Positions 11,086 through 23,027 of a stretch of DNA of 64,000 nt are shown here, piece by piece. Origin of the DNA: Grifola frondosa. Lineage: Eukaryota; Basidiomycota; Agaricomycetes; Polyporales; Grifolaceae. The position numbers were made by a program, and so were the translations under genes. A model generated the notes under the pieces. It did no database searches, was not told the DNA's origin, and worked only from the letters and a program-made list of their open reading frames with translations. Each line of letters starts with the position of its first letter. Position 1 is the first letter of the stretch. The stretch lies in contig LUGG01000032.1 in assembly GCA_001683735.1 (NCBI GenBank), positions 124,001 through 188,000 on the forward strand. Direction: 5' to 3'.

Positions 11086-13189
11086 ATGAACGGCAGCAGG
11101 TTGCTGTCACAACTTGTTTCAGGCGGCTTGGAGGACCCAATGATACCCGCGCATTCGCAGCCACCAACGAAACGGAAAGGCACTGACGAAGGAAACCCAT
11201 TAAATAACGCGGTTAAGAAAATTAGGCGTGAGGTGAGTTTGACATGTCACACTTATTACTGCATTTTAACTGAAATCGGAACTGATGTGGTAGACATCGA
11301 CAAAGGCGGGACCATCTAACAAACGAAAGCGTGCGTTCTTTCTCGTGTCGTTGACGCATTTCGCGCGCTGATTCCGCGCCTCGTAGTAACTGGGGAGGAG
11401 CAGCCCGGTGGTCTGGTGATTGTACGCGCCCCCTCGCAGGGAAGCCATACACTCCATATCGAGCCTCTTCCGCCAGAAGCTCGCGCCTCTTCGCGCCCTC
11501 CATCCATCCCTCCACAACACCACCTCCCATCGCAACAACCTTCCAAAAGATTCAGGTCGGATGGCGGTTCGTCGCGTTCAATCGGAAGGATCAAGGATAG
11601 GCAGCTTTATGCCAGCCCACGAGCAGATCCAGAGGTTGACGAGGATGTGCGGCTGATGCAATCTGAGACTGATACCTTGCGGCGACGATCCCAGGCAGCA
11701 GAGCAGGCAGCAGGAGCTATTAACGCGGAATTTCAATTTCCCGCATTGAAGTCGCATAGGCAGCCACCACAAATGCCTTCTGGCGAAAGAGGACATGATA
11801 CGTCGTATCCAATACCATTGCAGGAGACGCCTCAGATCGAGCGGAACAAATTGATGCGGGAGGGGCAGACTCAGCGGCGGAGGAGCTCTGTTAGTCGCGG
11901 TAAGCGGATCAGTTCTAGTTTCGAAACCAGTGGTGTCATTTGTGAGTATGATTCTCTTAGTTACGCGTGATGTCCTCACCGTCACCGCAGCGCACCCACA
12001 CACGTCGGTGTCCGGTTCGAGTTTTTACAAACACATAGACTGCGATTTGCCTGAGCCACAGCGTGCCCGCCAGCTGCTAATATGGTGCTCAAACCGTGCT
12101 ATGAACGAATTGGCAGACCAAACTCCACACGCCTCCTCGTCAATACAGAAATCCACGAATTCCGGAAAAGATCCACCGCCTCTATCTTCTGACGACATGC
12201 GCCTGATGAAACGCGTGGAGGAGAGCGTGATCAGGATGCTGGCAGAAAAGAAGATTGATACAAATGTGTATGGCATGGGAGGCGCTGCGAATGGGGACTC
12301 TCAGAAGCCGATGAAGGAGAATGAGCAGAACGTCAAAAATCGCGCTCGTGAGGTCCGGTTCAATGCCCATATCCTGCGGTTGGTCCTTTCGATTCATTCC
12401 GTCGTCGCTTGCTCTTATGTTCGCTGCCTAGATCGAAGACAGAAGCCGATGCGTGGAAGGAATTGGTAGACTTCTACAACGCTTATCAAGCCACTGTCGC
12501 CAGCGAATTAGACAAACGCCGACAAGAGCTTGCGTCTTCGAAGGTGAAAGGCAAACAACGGGCCTCAGTCGACGACCTGAATGATTGGGATGTCAGCAAT
12601 CGTGATATCCCCAACCATTATTTGGAGACCGGGAACCTTGATCTGGCACGCATCATCATCAAAGCGGAGTCTGACAAGAACAGTCCGCTGAGGAGTCGTA
12701 TGGATGACCTCGAGCATAAGGTATGCCACAATCATTCCATTGTGAGTATGTTCTCAAGCTGATGAATACCAGATGGATCGTCTCCACACGTTCGCCAATT
12801 CAGCTCTACAAACCACTCGCGTGTCGGAAGCCGATCTAGATCAAAGATTTGCACTTCTTAGCATCTCCCTCGCGTCTCGTTCGCAACCGGCGCTGTCCTC
12901 ACTCCCCTCTTCCTCCACCGCCCTCTCCTCGTATCTTCCTTCCAGTCTAGCGAGACCTCCACAGACGACCGATCCACAGGATTTATTGCGTGCGCTTTCT
13001 CGAATAGATGCGGACCGGCCACAGACACAAGTGGGTGATGCAGCGAGGCGTGCTGTTCGCGAAGTGCAACGAGCCAACGACTCGTCCTCTGGCATCCCAG
13101 AGCGGCGATTGACGGGCGTGCCTCCACCGACCCCTCGCAAACCTCCAGGTACGCCCAGGAGAGCTACGACGCCTGGGAGGGGGAGATGA
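11086..13189 (+). CDS. DSN1: Kinetochore protein of the Mis12/MIND complex, Dsn1/Mis13
   Basis: Multi-exon gene with a basic, disordered N-terminal half. The diagnostic block, FYKHIDCDLPEPQRARQLLIWC (about 12024-12090), is the Mis13/Dsn1 signature (fungal form: h-x-DLPEP-x-R-x-QLLxWC). It is followed by a helical region (LMKRVEESVIRMLAEKKIDTNVYG), KTEADAWKELVDFYNAYQA, and a coiled-coil segment RMDDLEHKMDRLHTFANSAL that crosses the last intron at 12721-12772. The C-terminus is Pro/Arg-rich. Dsn1 anchors the MIND complex between the inner centromere and the Ndc80 complex. The second exon is uncertain: the frame from 11320 and the frame after the acceptor at 11293-11294 conflict, so the N-terminal 80 residues should be checked with RNA. 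Confidence 0.82.
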
Positions 13190-13259
13190 TTGTGCGTAGA
13201 ATAATCCTCGCCCGATTGACTCTGTTGAATTTCACCCATTTCGGAGTAGACATCTTGCT

Positions 13260-13803
13260 TTGTCCTCCGCCTTTCACGTCGTTCTGTACCGGTCCCATCC
13301 CTGGGTCATCGTTGTGTTTCGGGTGCTTCCATCTGGTATGATATTGGTGGTCTTTAGGTCGTTGCTCTTCATTCTATGTAATAACCCTGCACGCGTCGGC
13401 TCCTCTGTCTCACCCCATTCATTAGGAGTGGAGGTGGGAGAACACAATTCCTATATGTATTCGTATTTGGATATCCTTTTCTCCTCAAATGAATGGTCTC
13501 GTTCTGCCGTCCGAAATGTACAGTGTTCGTAATATGTAGCCCCTTAGAGCCTGTGCGCACGCTCGCTAGTAACAACCACAGTCATTTCGTTAGCTTCGAC
13601 TCTGCAGACACGCTCAGCATCCGAGGCATGCAGAATGACATTTTGCACAGCTCCGCGTAGGACTCAAGACGCTGGCGCCCAAGACGGTCGTCGGCTGCCA
13701 AGCTTGGGCTTGAACACTACCATTACTTCCATTGTGCTGCATACTAGTATCTGGTCTTGTACCTTAAAGCTAGGGACCTACAAAATTTCCAGCGGCGTAC
13801 AAA
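13260..13803. other. No supported gene
   Basis: The 3' flank of DSN1 and presumed promoter of the DHHC gene. No convincing frame is seen. Confidence 0.45.
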
Positions 13804-15280
13804 ATGATCTATGCCAAACAGGTGTTCCGCTGCTTCAAATGGCTCGAACGTCTCGGCGACAGGTTGACTGGCGCAGCAGGCCCAGTATTCGTGTCGCTGG
13901 CAGTAATCCTGCTGTCAATCGGGGTCGTATGTTTCTGTGAGCACGTCTTTTCGATCGCCAGTCGGATGTGGTTGACTGCCTTTGCATGCAGTTGAGATCG
14001 TACAGCCTTCGCTGCCCTTGTGCTGGCTCTCTACACCAATATGTGTACTCATCGCAGTCAATATGTTCATGCACTATTTCTATGTCTGCACCATCACTCC
14101 CGGGTTTGTCTTGGATCCTCCCAGGCAGCCAGGCTCGGGGCTCCTGTGGGCAAAGAAGAGGAAGACGGCGCGTAATAGGACGCTGACCGGCGTGCGGTGG
14201 TCCGAGTATATGCATATTACGAAGGCTTCTGTGACGAAATGCAATAGATGTGGTGAGATGAGGCCGGAGGTAGGTTCGCAAGCTGAGTGACCTTGAGAAG
14301 GATATCGAGTTAACCCGCGTGCGGAGAGGTCTCACCATTGTCGAATATGTAACCGCTGCGTGCTGAAGTATGACCATCATTGTCCAGTAGGTACACCTCT
14401 ACTTTCTGAGGATGTTTATTCTGATGGTCTATTAACAGTGTAAGTTGCACTTCGCCCCTGCGCAACGCTGGAGCTGAGATAACATGCAGGGATCAACCAA
14501 TGTGTAGGACTACACAACGAGCGCCATTTCGTTCTATTCCTGTGTGTTTTTCTTGGACTTGGTTGCAATAGTCGGCTTATTCTATGATGCAGAGTGTATC
14601 TGGATATCTCCGCGTTCTGCTTTGCAATATTTGGGTGGCGACATGTTCTATTGGGATTAGGCTGGTTCGATGTACGTCGATTTTTCTTACCATGTGACGC
14701 TGATCCGAGATTGGTGTATCCGTGTCAGGAACCTTGGACATTTTACTCTCCTCCAATGGCCTTCATCCTGACGTATATCTTGGCTGTCGTTATCTTCTTG
14801 GCCGTCCTGGCCATGACAGGATGGCACTTATGGATGGTGGCTTCCGGAGAGACGTCCGTCGAGTCACAGGACTATGAGCATTACCGTAAGCTGGCAAGGG
14901 GCCGTGGAGAGGTTCGTTATATAGTCCTCGTGAATTCTACGCCGTGAATCACATGTGACATTTGCAGACGTTCGTTAACTGTTATGATCTCGGGTGAGTC
15001 AGCTTTTCACGGGTATTGTGGTGTTAACCGAACCAACTATAGGAAGGGGAAAAATCTGGAGGCCTTCTTCAACATTGGAACTGATGGCTAGTAAGCGTCA
15101 AGTTTCTTTTAGCACTGATTGACCCGCCAATTAATCATATTCAGTCCATTTTACACACTAATCTTACCTTTGCGGATAATGCCATACACGGATGGACATC
15201 ATTGGGCTCGGAAAGAAGGTTACGAAAGCCACCGTGGTGTCAGACGCGGCGAAGAACTGACAGACGAAGACGACGAGTGA
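13804..15280 (+). CDS. DHHC-type protein S-palmitoyltransferase
   Basis: An intron-dense gene. TM1 ([16 protein letters not shown]) is completed across the first intron, and TM2 ([20 protein letters not shown]) follows. The cysteine-rich domain reads [21 protein letters not shown] and KYDHHCP, then [13 protein letters not shown]. The conserved Trp of DHHCPW is rebuilt only if a one-base exon at 14439 is used (see findings). TM3 ([20 protein letters not shown]) and TM4 ([24 protein letters not shown]) follow, then a TSVE element in the TTxE position. The tail contains [18 protein letters not shown] and an acidic end. It transfers palmitate to cysteines of membrane proteins through the DHHC Cys. 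Closest to fungal Pfa3/Pfa4-type enzymes; I do not assign which. Confidence 0.88.
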
Positions 15281-15700
15281 TTGCATCCTGATGCATCTCT
15301 TATTTATTCATGGTCTTAGGAGGGATACTTTCGTGAGTGTCTGCTAAGTGTGATTATTGTGATGATAGCTTGCCGGGGCCATATGACCCTTCGGATGGCC
15401 ATCTGTCTTTGCATGGATGCGTCCTCGGGAAGAGGCTTGATTTACGTCCGGCTGTAATTGCAGGCACCCGTGTGCCACAATTTTTCCTCTGATCTTGTCC
15501 CTTATTCCGCTTATTTTGTGGTGCGGTTCTCACCATTTTCGTGTACAGATATCATCAATCTACGCAAGAGTTTACATAGACCGCAGCAAGTCATGCAATA
15601 TCTGGTATTTGCTCGGGGATAATCGAGTTTGGCACTTCAAGAGGTGTTTTCGTGAAGCTCATGCATGGGACCATAGACGGGAACAGCAAGTACAATGTTT
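15281..15700. other. Convergent intergenic region
   Basis: It lies between the stops of the DHHC gene and NAA20 and is presumably two 3' UTRs. No gene is supported. Confidence 0.5.
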
Positions 15701-16476
15701 TTATGATACCTCTTGCGCACCGACGACAATCTCTCGTCCGTTGGCTCGGACTGAGCGACGCATTGGATCTCGTGAAAGAGGTTTTCGCATATCTGAATAT
15801 CGATGTGATTTATAAGACTACATTTGAACTCAGGAGATGGACCACATACCAAAGCCATCTTCCTCGTCTCTGGGATTCAGTCCTAGCCCGAGACTGCCAT
15901 AGTACTCCCTTACCCTCCTATACACACTGTACCCGAACCCTTCGTACATAGCAATGGCAGCCGTGTTGACACAACGCACGTAGAGGTCTACGAAGAATCC
16001 TCGATAGTTCTCCTCGGATATCTGCTCGAGGAGGGCCATGAACTTCCGGGCGAGGCCAAGTCGGCGGTATTCCGGGGCGACGGTCAGCGCTGTGACGTGC
16101 CCATGCCTTTCTGTACCATTGCCCTCAGCTTTGCCAAGAACTGAGAAAACATATGGAATGAGCACAACCGCAATGACGGTGAGGACCATGATACTTGCGG
16201 TATCCCATCAGCCGGCCTTTCGCGGTTTCTTGGACAGCACACAAGTCAGGCCATCGTGAGAGATATCCCAGATAAAAATTAATGCCGTACTGAGGATACA
16301 AAAGTCAGAACGGTCCTCGGGCGGAAGCAGGGATATGAACATACTGTCTCTGTCCACAAGTCCAGATTTCTGTGCACCAGTCAATTCCGGTGGCTAATAT
16401 GCCCACAGAGCAGAAGCCCTCACATGTGGTTGAACTTGAACAAATCAGTCGCGCGGAAAGGTCGCAGAATGCTCAT
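15701..16476 (-). CDS. NAA20: NatB catalytic subunit Naa20 (N-terminal acetyltransferase)
   Basis: The start at 16476 gives MSILRPFRATDLFKFNH, the standard opening of Naa20, and introns interrupt the next segments. Spliced blocks are NLDLWTETYGINFY, WPDLCAVQETAKGRLMGY, then HGHVTALTVAPEYRRLGLAR with the GNAT acetyl-CoA binding R/QxxGxA-type turn, FVDLYVRCVNTAAIAMYEGFGY, and the C-terminal DMRKPLSRDPMRRSVRANG. It acetylates N-termini beginning Met-Asp/Glu/Asn/Gln, with Naa25. One intron starts with GCAAGT after GRLMGY (16215 side) and ends TTTTCTCAG, a GC-AG intron. Reading through it would create a false N-terminus at 16189. A final intron after DEEDGF leads to the last exon and the stop at 15703-15701. 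Confidence 0.9.
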
Positions 16477-18020
16477 TTTGTATCAGCAGAGGTAGAATTA
16501 GCTCGTGAACGAACTCAAAGACTGGCGAGACAGAGCTCTAATTAGACAACAATCTTACTTACCGATCAATATCATGCATTTATTTTATATGTAATTATGA
16601 TTGTTATCGAAATAAATCGGTAATACTGTTTCCCTACTACCACCTTCACCTCGCTGCCACAGAATCTATTGGATGCTGTTCCAACTATGTCAGCCTGAGC
16701 TAGAGCCTTATGATATGCAGGAATGCGCATCAGGTTCAGCCTGCATGTTCTTCACCTCATCTAGTCTTTCATGCTAGTTCCCTGCGATGCAGTAAAGAGG
16801 AATGGTGGTGGCTTCAGGTGACGGCCACTCCATTGGATCCGGATCGCTCTCAGGCATCGGTTAGACTTACATGGTCTTTCTCTTTTACCTTGGGGCGGCA
16901 GCGGGGATCGTTAGACCCCCGGGAACTAAATCTGCTCTCTCACATGTGCGACTGAATCTCTTCGATAGATAGATCCCCCTCTAATGTGCCTTGGAATTCT
17001 TGTGCGACACCGCTAGGTAAAACTGTTTATCGTTTGCGAGGCCCGAGGCACACATATTCAATTGAAGTGCGAGTCAACGGATGTGATGCGCTTCATTCTT
17101 TGATGATCCGACCAATTTGATCTGACAGAGGGCGGGTACTCCAAAGTTCAAACCTTGAGGTGAGTATTACCTGCTACCATCCATGTGTTTAATATGTTTA
17201 TATGCTGAGTGGCTCTGCCATACACGCTCGGAATAAATTTCGGCTGAAGCCCTCTATGCATTCGACAACTTCTGTTTTGCGCCAATGAATGTGTTCAGCA
17301 AAACACATGATGTTCCCTGGTTCTGGGCGCAAATGGCGTTTATCTTGGTCTTCTGTTGAGTCTGGGCAGTAAATTTTCTTCGCGGCCCGACAACAGACAT
17401 TCGGTGTTATTTGTGATGGCGCCTGACTCGGTTTAAACATGTCGCGTCTCGCTTCCAGCGTCCATCACCATGTTCCTCACCTCTGCATCTGTATCAAGTA
17501 TCACAGTCTGTGACTCATGAAAAGCGTCAGTATTGCAGTAGCGCTCTGATATGCCACCGTCGAACTGCTCACGTTGACTCTTATCCCCGGTTTCCAGCCA
17601 CATTACTTCCTGTCCGGAGCGCGGGCTCTCTTCTTCACCATGTGTGTATCATATCACCTGTCCCGTCTTTCAGCATACTGATTTGCGCTGGAGCTGCGGA
17701 AGCTATAGCCATCTTCCGTCGCAGGTCACTTGATCCGTATCTTGGTATTCGGCGCGCTCATCAATTTGAAGAACTCAGGGACAGCACGATACATCGATTC
17801 CAGCCTTCGTTTTTCAGGGTTCTGCTTACATCTTCGATACGAAAGTAGGCGGATACATGATCCACACACGCGGCCGTCAAATCATGGAAATGTAGGCGAT
17901 GATAGGTCACACGGAGGGGGCCACGTATGTGCTTGCACTGTGTGAGCAATCTTTTGATTGTTGGATTGAATGGTGCGCTTTAATTTCGAATCCGGGTATT
18001 TGGACGGAGAGACAGAGCTC
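16477..18020. other. Gene-poor stretch
   Basis: About 1.5 kb with only short frames on either strand and no domain signatures. Nothing supported beyond presumed promoters of NAA20 and the chitinase gene. Confidence 0.5.
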
Positions 18021-18030
18021 TGATATAAAG
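18021..18030 (+). promoter_or_regulatory. TATA-like box of the chitinase gene
   Basis: The sequence tgatataaag lies about 60 bp upstream of the chitinase ATG at 18088 (or 18097). Position and sequence fit a TATA element. Confidence 0.45.
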
Positions 18031-18087
18031 CGCTAACTATCATGATGCTTTTGCCCTGGGGCTACTTCTTCTTCCCTCTCGTTCGGA

Positions 18088-19806
<1,719 letters not shown>

Positions 19807-20101
19807 AAGAGCCCAGGGTCAAATCCCGGGTTTTCCGCGAGTAATGTGATACGAGTATGAGGTGATAACTGAGGGGTATATGATGTATTATCTTTGGGCG
19901 CGGCTCGCCGCTGTAGCAATGTGTATCCGTATATTTAGGGATATAGAAGCTGATTTTATGTAGGTCGGACCAGGCTATGGTGCCTGTAGCTCGGCTGATG
20001 ATGTTCGCAAAGGTATGCGGCTCCATTATTTCAATGTTTGTTTTCTATTACCCTTGAACCATGGAGGATATTACGACCATAATCCACTTGATGTTGTCGA
20101 A

Positions 20102-20640
20102 TTAACGACCGCCCAGCAGAACTTCCACAGTCCTGTATATCACGTTCTTCACAAATTGGAATACACCGCCTGCGGCCTTCGGTCGCTCTTCCTCGACAGA
20201 CTCTTCCTCGATAGACTCTTCCTCGACCGACTCTTCTTCGATAGATAGTGTCGACGGTGTGGTGCACGATGGCAGATGGTCTATTATGAAGGTCAGTTCC
20301 CGACACGTTCGCGATTTCCGGTTCTGCCCACTCACTAATATTGGTATTGGCAGGTATCGACGCATCTCTCTGCCGTTTCCTCTCGCGACCTTTGTACGTG
20401 GCCATAGTCTGTCTAGTGACCCATCGCGGTTCTCCATTAGCAAGAATGCGTAGCACGTATTTGGTGAGGCTCGGATGGGGGTGCTCTTCTTTCACAGGCA
20501 CCCAGTCTGGTGTATACGTGCGAATCCAGATTTGCCTCGATCCATCTTGGTGCGTGTGCAGGAACAGATCGCCTGGTTGAGCTGATGGGACGGACGGCGT
20601 GGTCAAAGGGCCCGAACCCCTGGACGTGAACCACACAGTC
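20102..20640 (-). CDS. Unidentified minus-strand coding region with an IDO-like C-terminus
   Basis: Two overlapping minus frames look partly coding. The upstream one has protein-like text such as GDLFLHTHQDGSRQIWIRTYTPDW. The downstream one, ending at 20102, has an acidic repeat (EEESVEEESIEEESVEEE) and then PKAAGGVFQFVKNVIYRTVE and LLGGR at the stop. That ending closely parallels the end of the dioxygenase gene 1.5 kb away (PKGTGGTDAFQFVKGV ... LLGEGR). A spliced gene joining the two frames is plausible, but the exon boundaries are not visible. It may be a chimera containing a duplicated IDO 3' end, or a broken gene. Confidence 0.4.
20186..20245 (+). repeat. Tandem repeat, 4 x 15 nt
   Basis: Four consecutive 15-base units of the form ctcttcctcgayrga, with only single-base differences. 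On the minus strand they encode the repeated EEESV/I blocks of the gene at 20102-20640. Confidence 0.9.
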
Positions 20641-21579
20641 TTTTCTTCACGGCTCTAATAGCATGTTCATGCCGGCGTAGCTCTGGACACTCGTCAGTGG
20701 TCTATTTGACTATTGGAGGTCCTACACGTACACGAATACAACTGAAGTCGCAGCAGGAGGCAGGGTTGCATTTCTGTCAAGACACGTTCCAAGATAGTGA
20801 GACGCATGGACAGAAGTTCGAAGGAAACTTACCGTGACGCGCTATGAGATTCAGCGGCTCTTCTCCGAGTCGGACCATGTGAGGCGCTTGGTGTTGGGCT
20901 TTCAATTTCAACCTTTACGCGATTTAATAACACGGCACTGCGCAGAGCTGCAATATGCTCACATAAGGCCTCGATCCATCAGCATTGACCAGATTACTGT
21001 ACGATTATCCTTAATATCAATTCGAGAGGAGGTACTGAACGTTTTGTACTGACCGGATATGGCGATGCCTCAAGATAACCATATTGGGTGTCAACGGAAG
21101 GTCTTCATCGCTTTCAAGTTGGAATGCAGGATAGGAAGATTCGCTTATGATAATCGTCACAGGATACGGTGGCTCTATCATTGCGAGCCTGAGGAGAGAA
21201 GTGAGTGTCCTTTCTGGTCGAGAGCTAACACGGATCACTCGTCTTTATAGCTGGCGTACCACGAGTCTTATCACACGTTACCCTGCGGACCATGCTCAAT
21301 TCGGTACTGCATATGGACAATTTGAGGTGAAGGAATTGGAGTGGTATTCTCAATGTTCCCAACCGTGACACGGCGCTTCGCCTCCGCAGACTTACGTAAG
21401 CGGGAGCGGGCTGGATAGTATGTGCGCATTCAGGAAGCACTAGGATGGGCCATGGCTGTGACCCAGCGAGCAAAGGTGATTCCAAGATGTTTATTCGATG
21501 TCTATTCCCCGCTAGTACTAGCAACAGATAGTGAATAACAATATGCCGACAGCGACTCGCGCATCTCTGAGATGGCCAA
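20641..21579. other. Unresolved stretch
   Basis: Between the IDO-like fragment and the dioxygenase gene. A minus frame at about 21017-21200 (PYPVTIIISESSYPAFQLES) has protein-like composition and might be a 5' exon of the 20.1-20.6 kb gene. I cannot link it with confidence. Confidence 0.3.
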
Positions 21580-23027
21580 TTAACGACCTTCTCCCAACAG
21601 TGCGCCCGCAGTCTGGTCCCGCACGCCCTTCACAAACTGGAACGCATCCGTGCCGCCCGTGCCTTTCGGCCCGCCCTCCTTGCCCTCCCTCTTCGACGGC
21701 ACCAAGATGTACAATGCGACGATCCGCACGTGTTCGTCACGAAACTCCTTGAGCGCCTTCACCGCGCCGTCATACGCCGCGCGGAGCGGCGCGTTGCCCG
21801 CGTTCTCGACGAGGGCACGCAGGGGCCGCGGACTGCCCGCGAGATGCCGCAGGAACGTGCGGTGGTGCCGGGGCATGTACGACTGCATGCGCGTGAGGAA
21901 CGGCACTGCAGGTGTCCCGCTCGCCGCGCCCAGCGTGGCCGTGGAACGCGCAGCGCCGTGTGTAGAGAAGAGTGAGTGCGAGTATCTGTCTACCCCGAGA
22001 AAGATGTCGAGCGCATGGACGAGCGTACTCTGCCCCGCGCTGGGGCCAGACAGCTCCGCTGGCTGCTCGAGCGTCGGGTCGCGCTCGATGCCCTCGAACA
22101 CCCACTTCCGCCCGCGCGTGTCCGAGTCCGCGCCCTTGAACCAGGGCCGGATATCGTTGTAGAAAATGTGGGGGTCGCAACCCTGGCGTAGGGTGCCGAG
22201 GATCTGCGAGAGCTCCGCGATGACGCCTGCGAGGGCGCCGAGGTAGGTGGTGATGCGGCGCAGGGCGATTGTGTCGCCGACAAACGCCTCGTCCATGATC
22301 GAGCGCATGATGGAGAGCGCCTCGACGCCGCGCAGCTCGATGCGCGCGGACGTGAGGTAGAACTCCTCTTCGTCGCGCGTGCCAGTGAAGAGCGTCAGGC
22401 AGCGAAGGTTGTCGAGAGCCGGGGCGGTGAGGAATGGGTTTTCTGGGGGTGTCTTGTACGCCCAATTGTATAGGACATCATCAGAATATGTGAGGACGGG
22501 AGGAAGCTGCAGTTGTGCGGAGACCTGGAGTAGTGGTACAGTGATGGGTGGGGGTATATTGATAGTCGTCTCACTCTGTGGGGTCGTGTGCACGAATAGG
22601 TGCATTACCCATGCGAGAACGTGATGGGCTCTACGGAGGAGCAATTCAGAAGATTTTAGTCCGGCGATGGAGATTATCGGAAGCTTGATAACGTGTGAGC
22701 GCGATTCCATTGCAAGTTGCAGGTGTCACTCACATTTCGAACATGACTCCGCCATCGCTCGGTCTTCGCTCGGTCTTCAGCTGACACATCGGCCCTGTCT
22801 GAGAGCTGCAACTTGCTTGCCAGACCATCGTCGAGGGTTGCCTCCCAGGACTCCCACTCAGCAGGGAGACGAGCGAGGGGCGGTTGTGGGGGCATGAATC
22901 CAGTCCGAGTATCGACATCGAAATCGTGCGCAGCAAGCGTCGATGTGTCAGGAGTGCCTACGGCGGGTGTGAAATGGACATCCGGGCGAGGCAGCGCAAG
23001 AAAGTGGTTAGGAGGCAAAGCAGCCAT
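21580..23027 (-). CDS. Indoleamine 2,3-dioxygenase family haem enzyme
   Basis: Two exons (23027-22734 and 22683-21580) separated by a 50-nt intron give 465 residues. The N-terminal exon has HFLALPRPD, the family opening with GFMPPQPPLARLP. The catalytic domain shows RAHHVLAWVMHLFVH, GPSAGQSTLVHALDIFLGV, FLTRMQSYMPRHHRTFLRHL and FRDEHVRIVALYIL, which holds the proximal His region, then GTGGTD near the C-terminus. IDO opens the indole ring of L-tryptophan to N-formylkynurenine. Fungal genomes often carry several IDO-type genes with differing activity, so the substrate here is inferred. A start 33 bases further upstream is also in frame. The exon is GC-rich and gives long shadow frames on both strands. 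Confidence 0.93.

Noticed and set aside
15830..16189. Shorter acetyltransferase frame starting at 16189
   Set aside because: Its first residues are intron sequence; the real start and family N-terminus are upstream at 16476, and the last exon lies downstream to 15701.
21770..22465. 231-codon minus frame overlapping the IDO gene
   Set aside because: It is offset by one base from the IDO frame, Arg/His/Pro-rich, and explained by GC-rich codon use.
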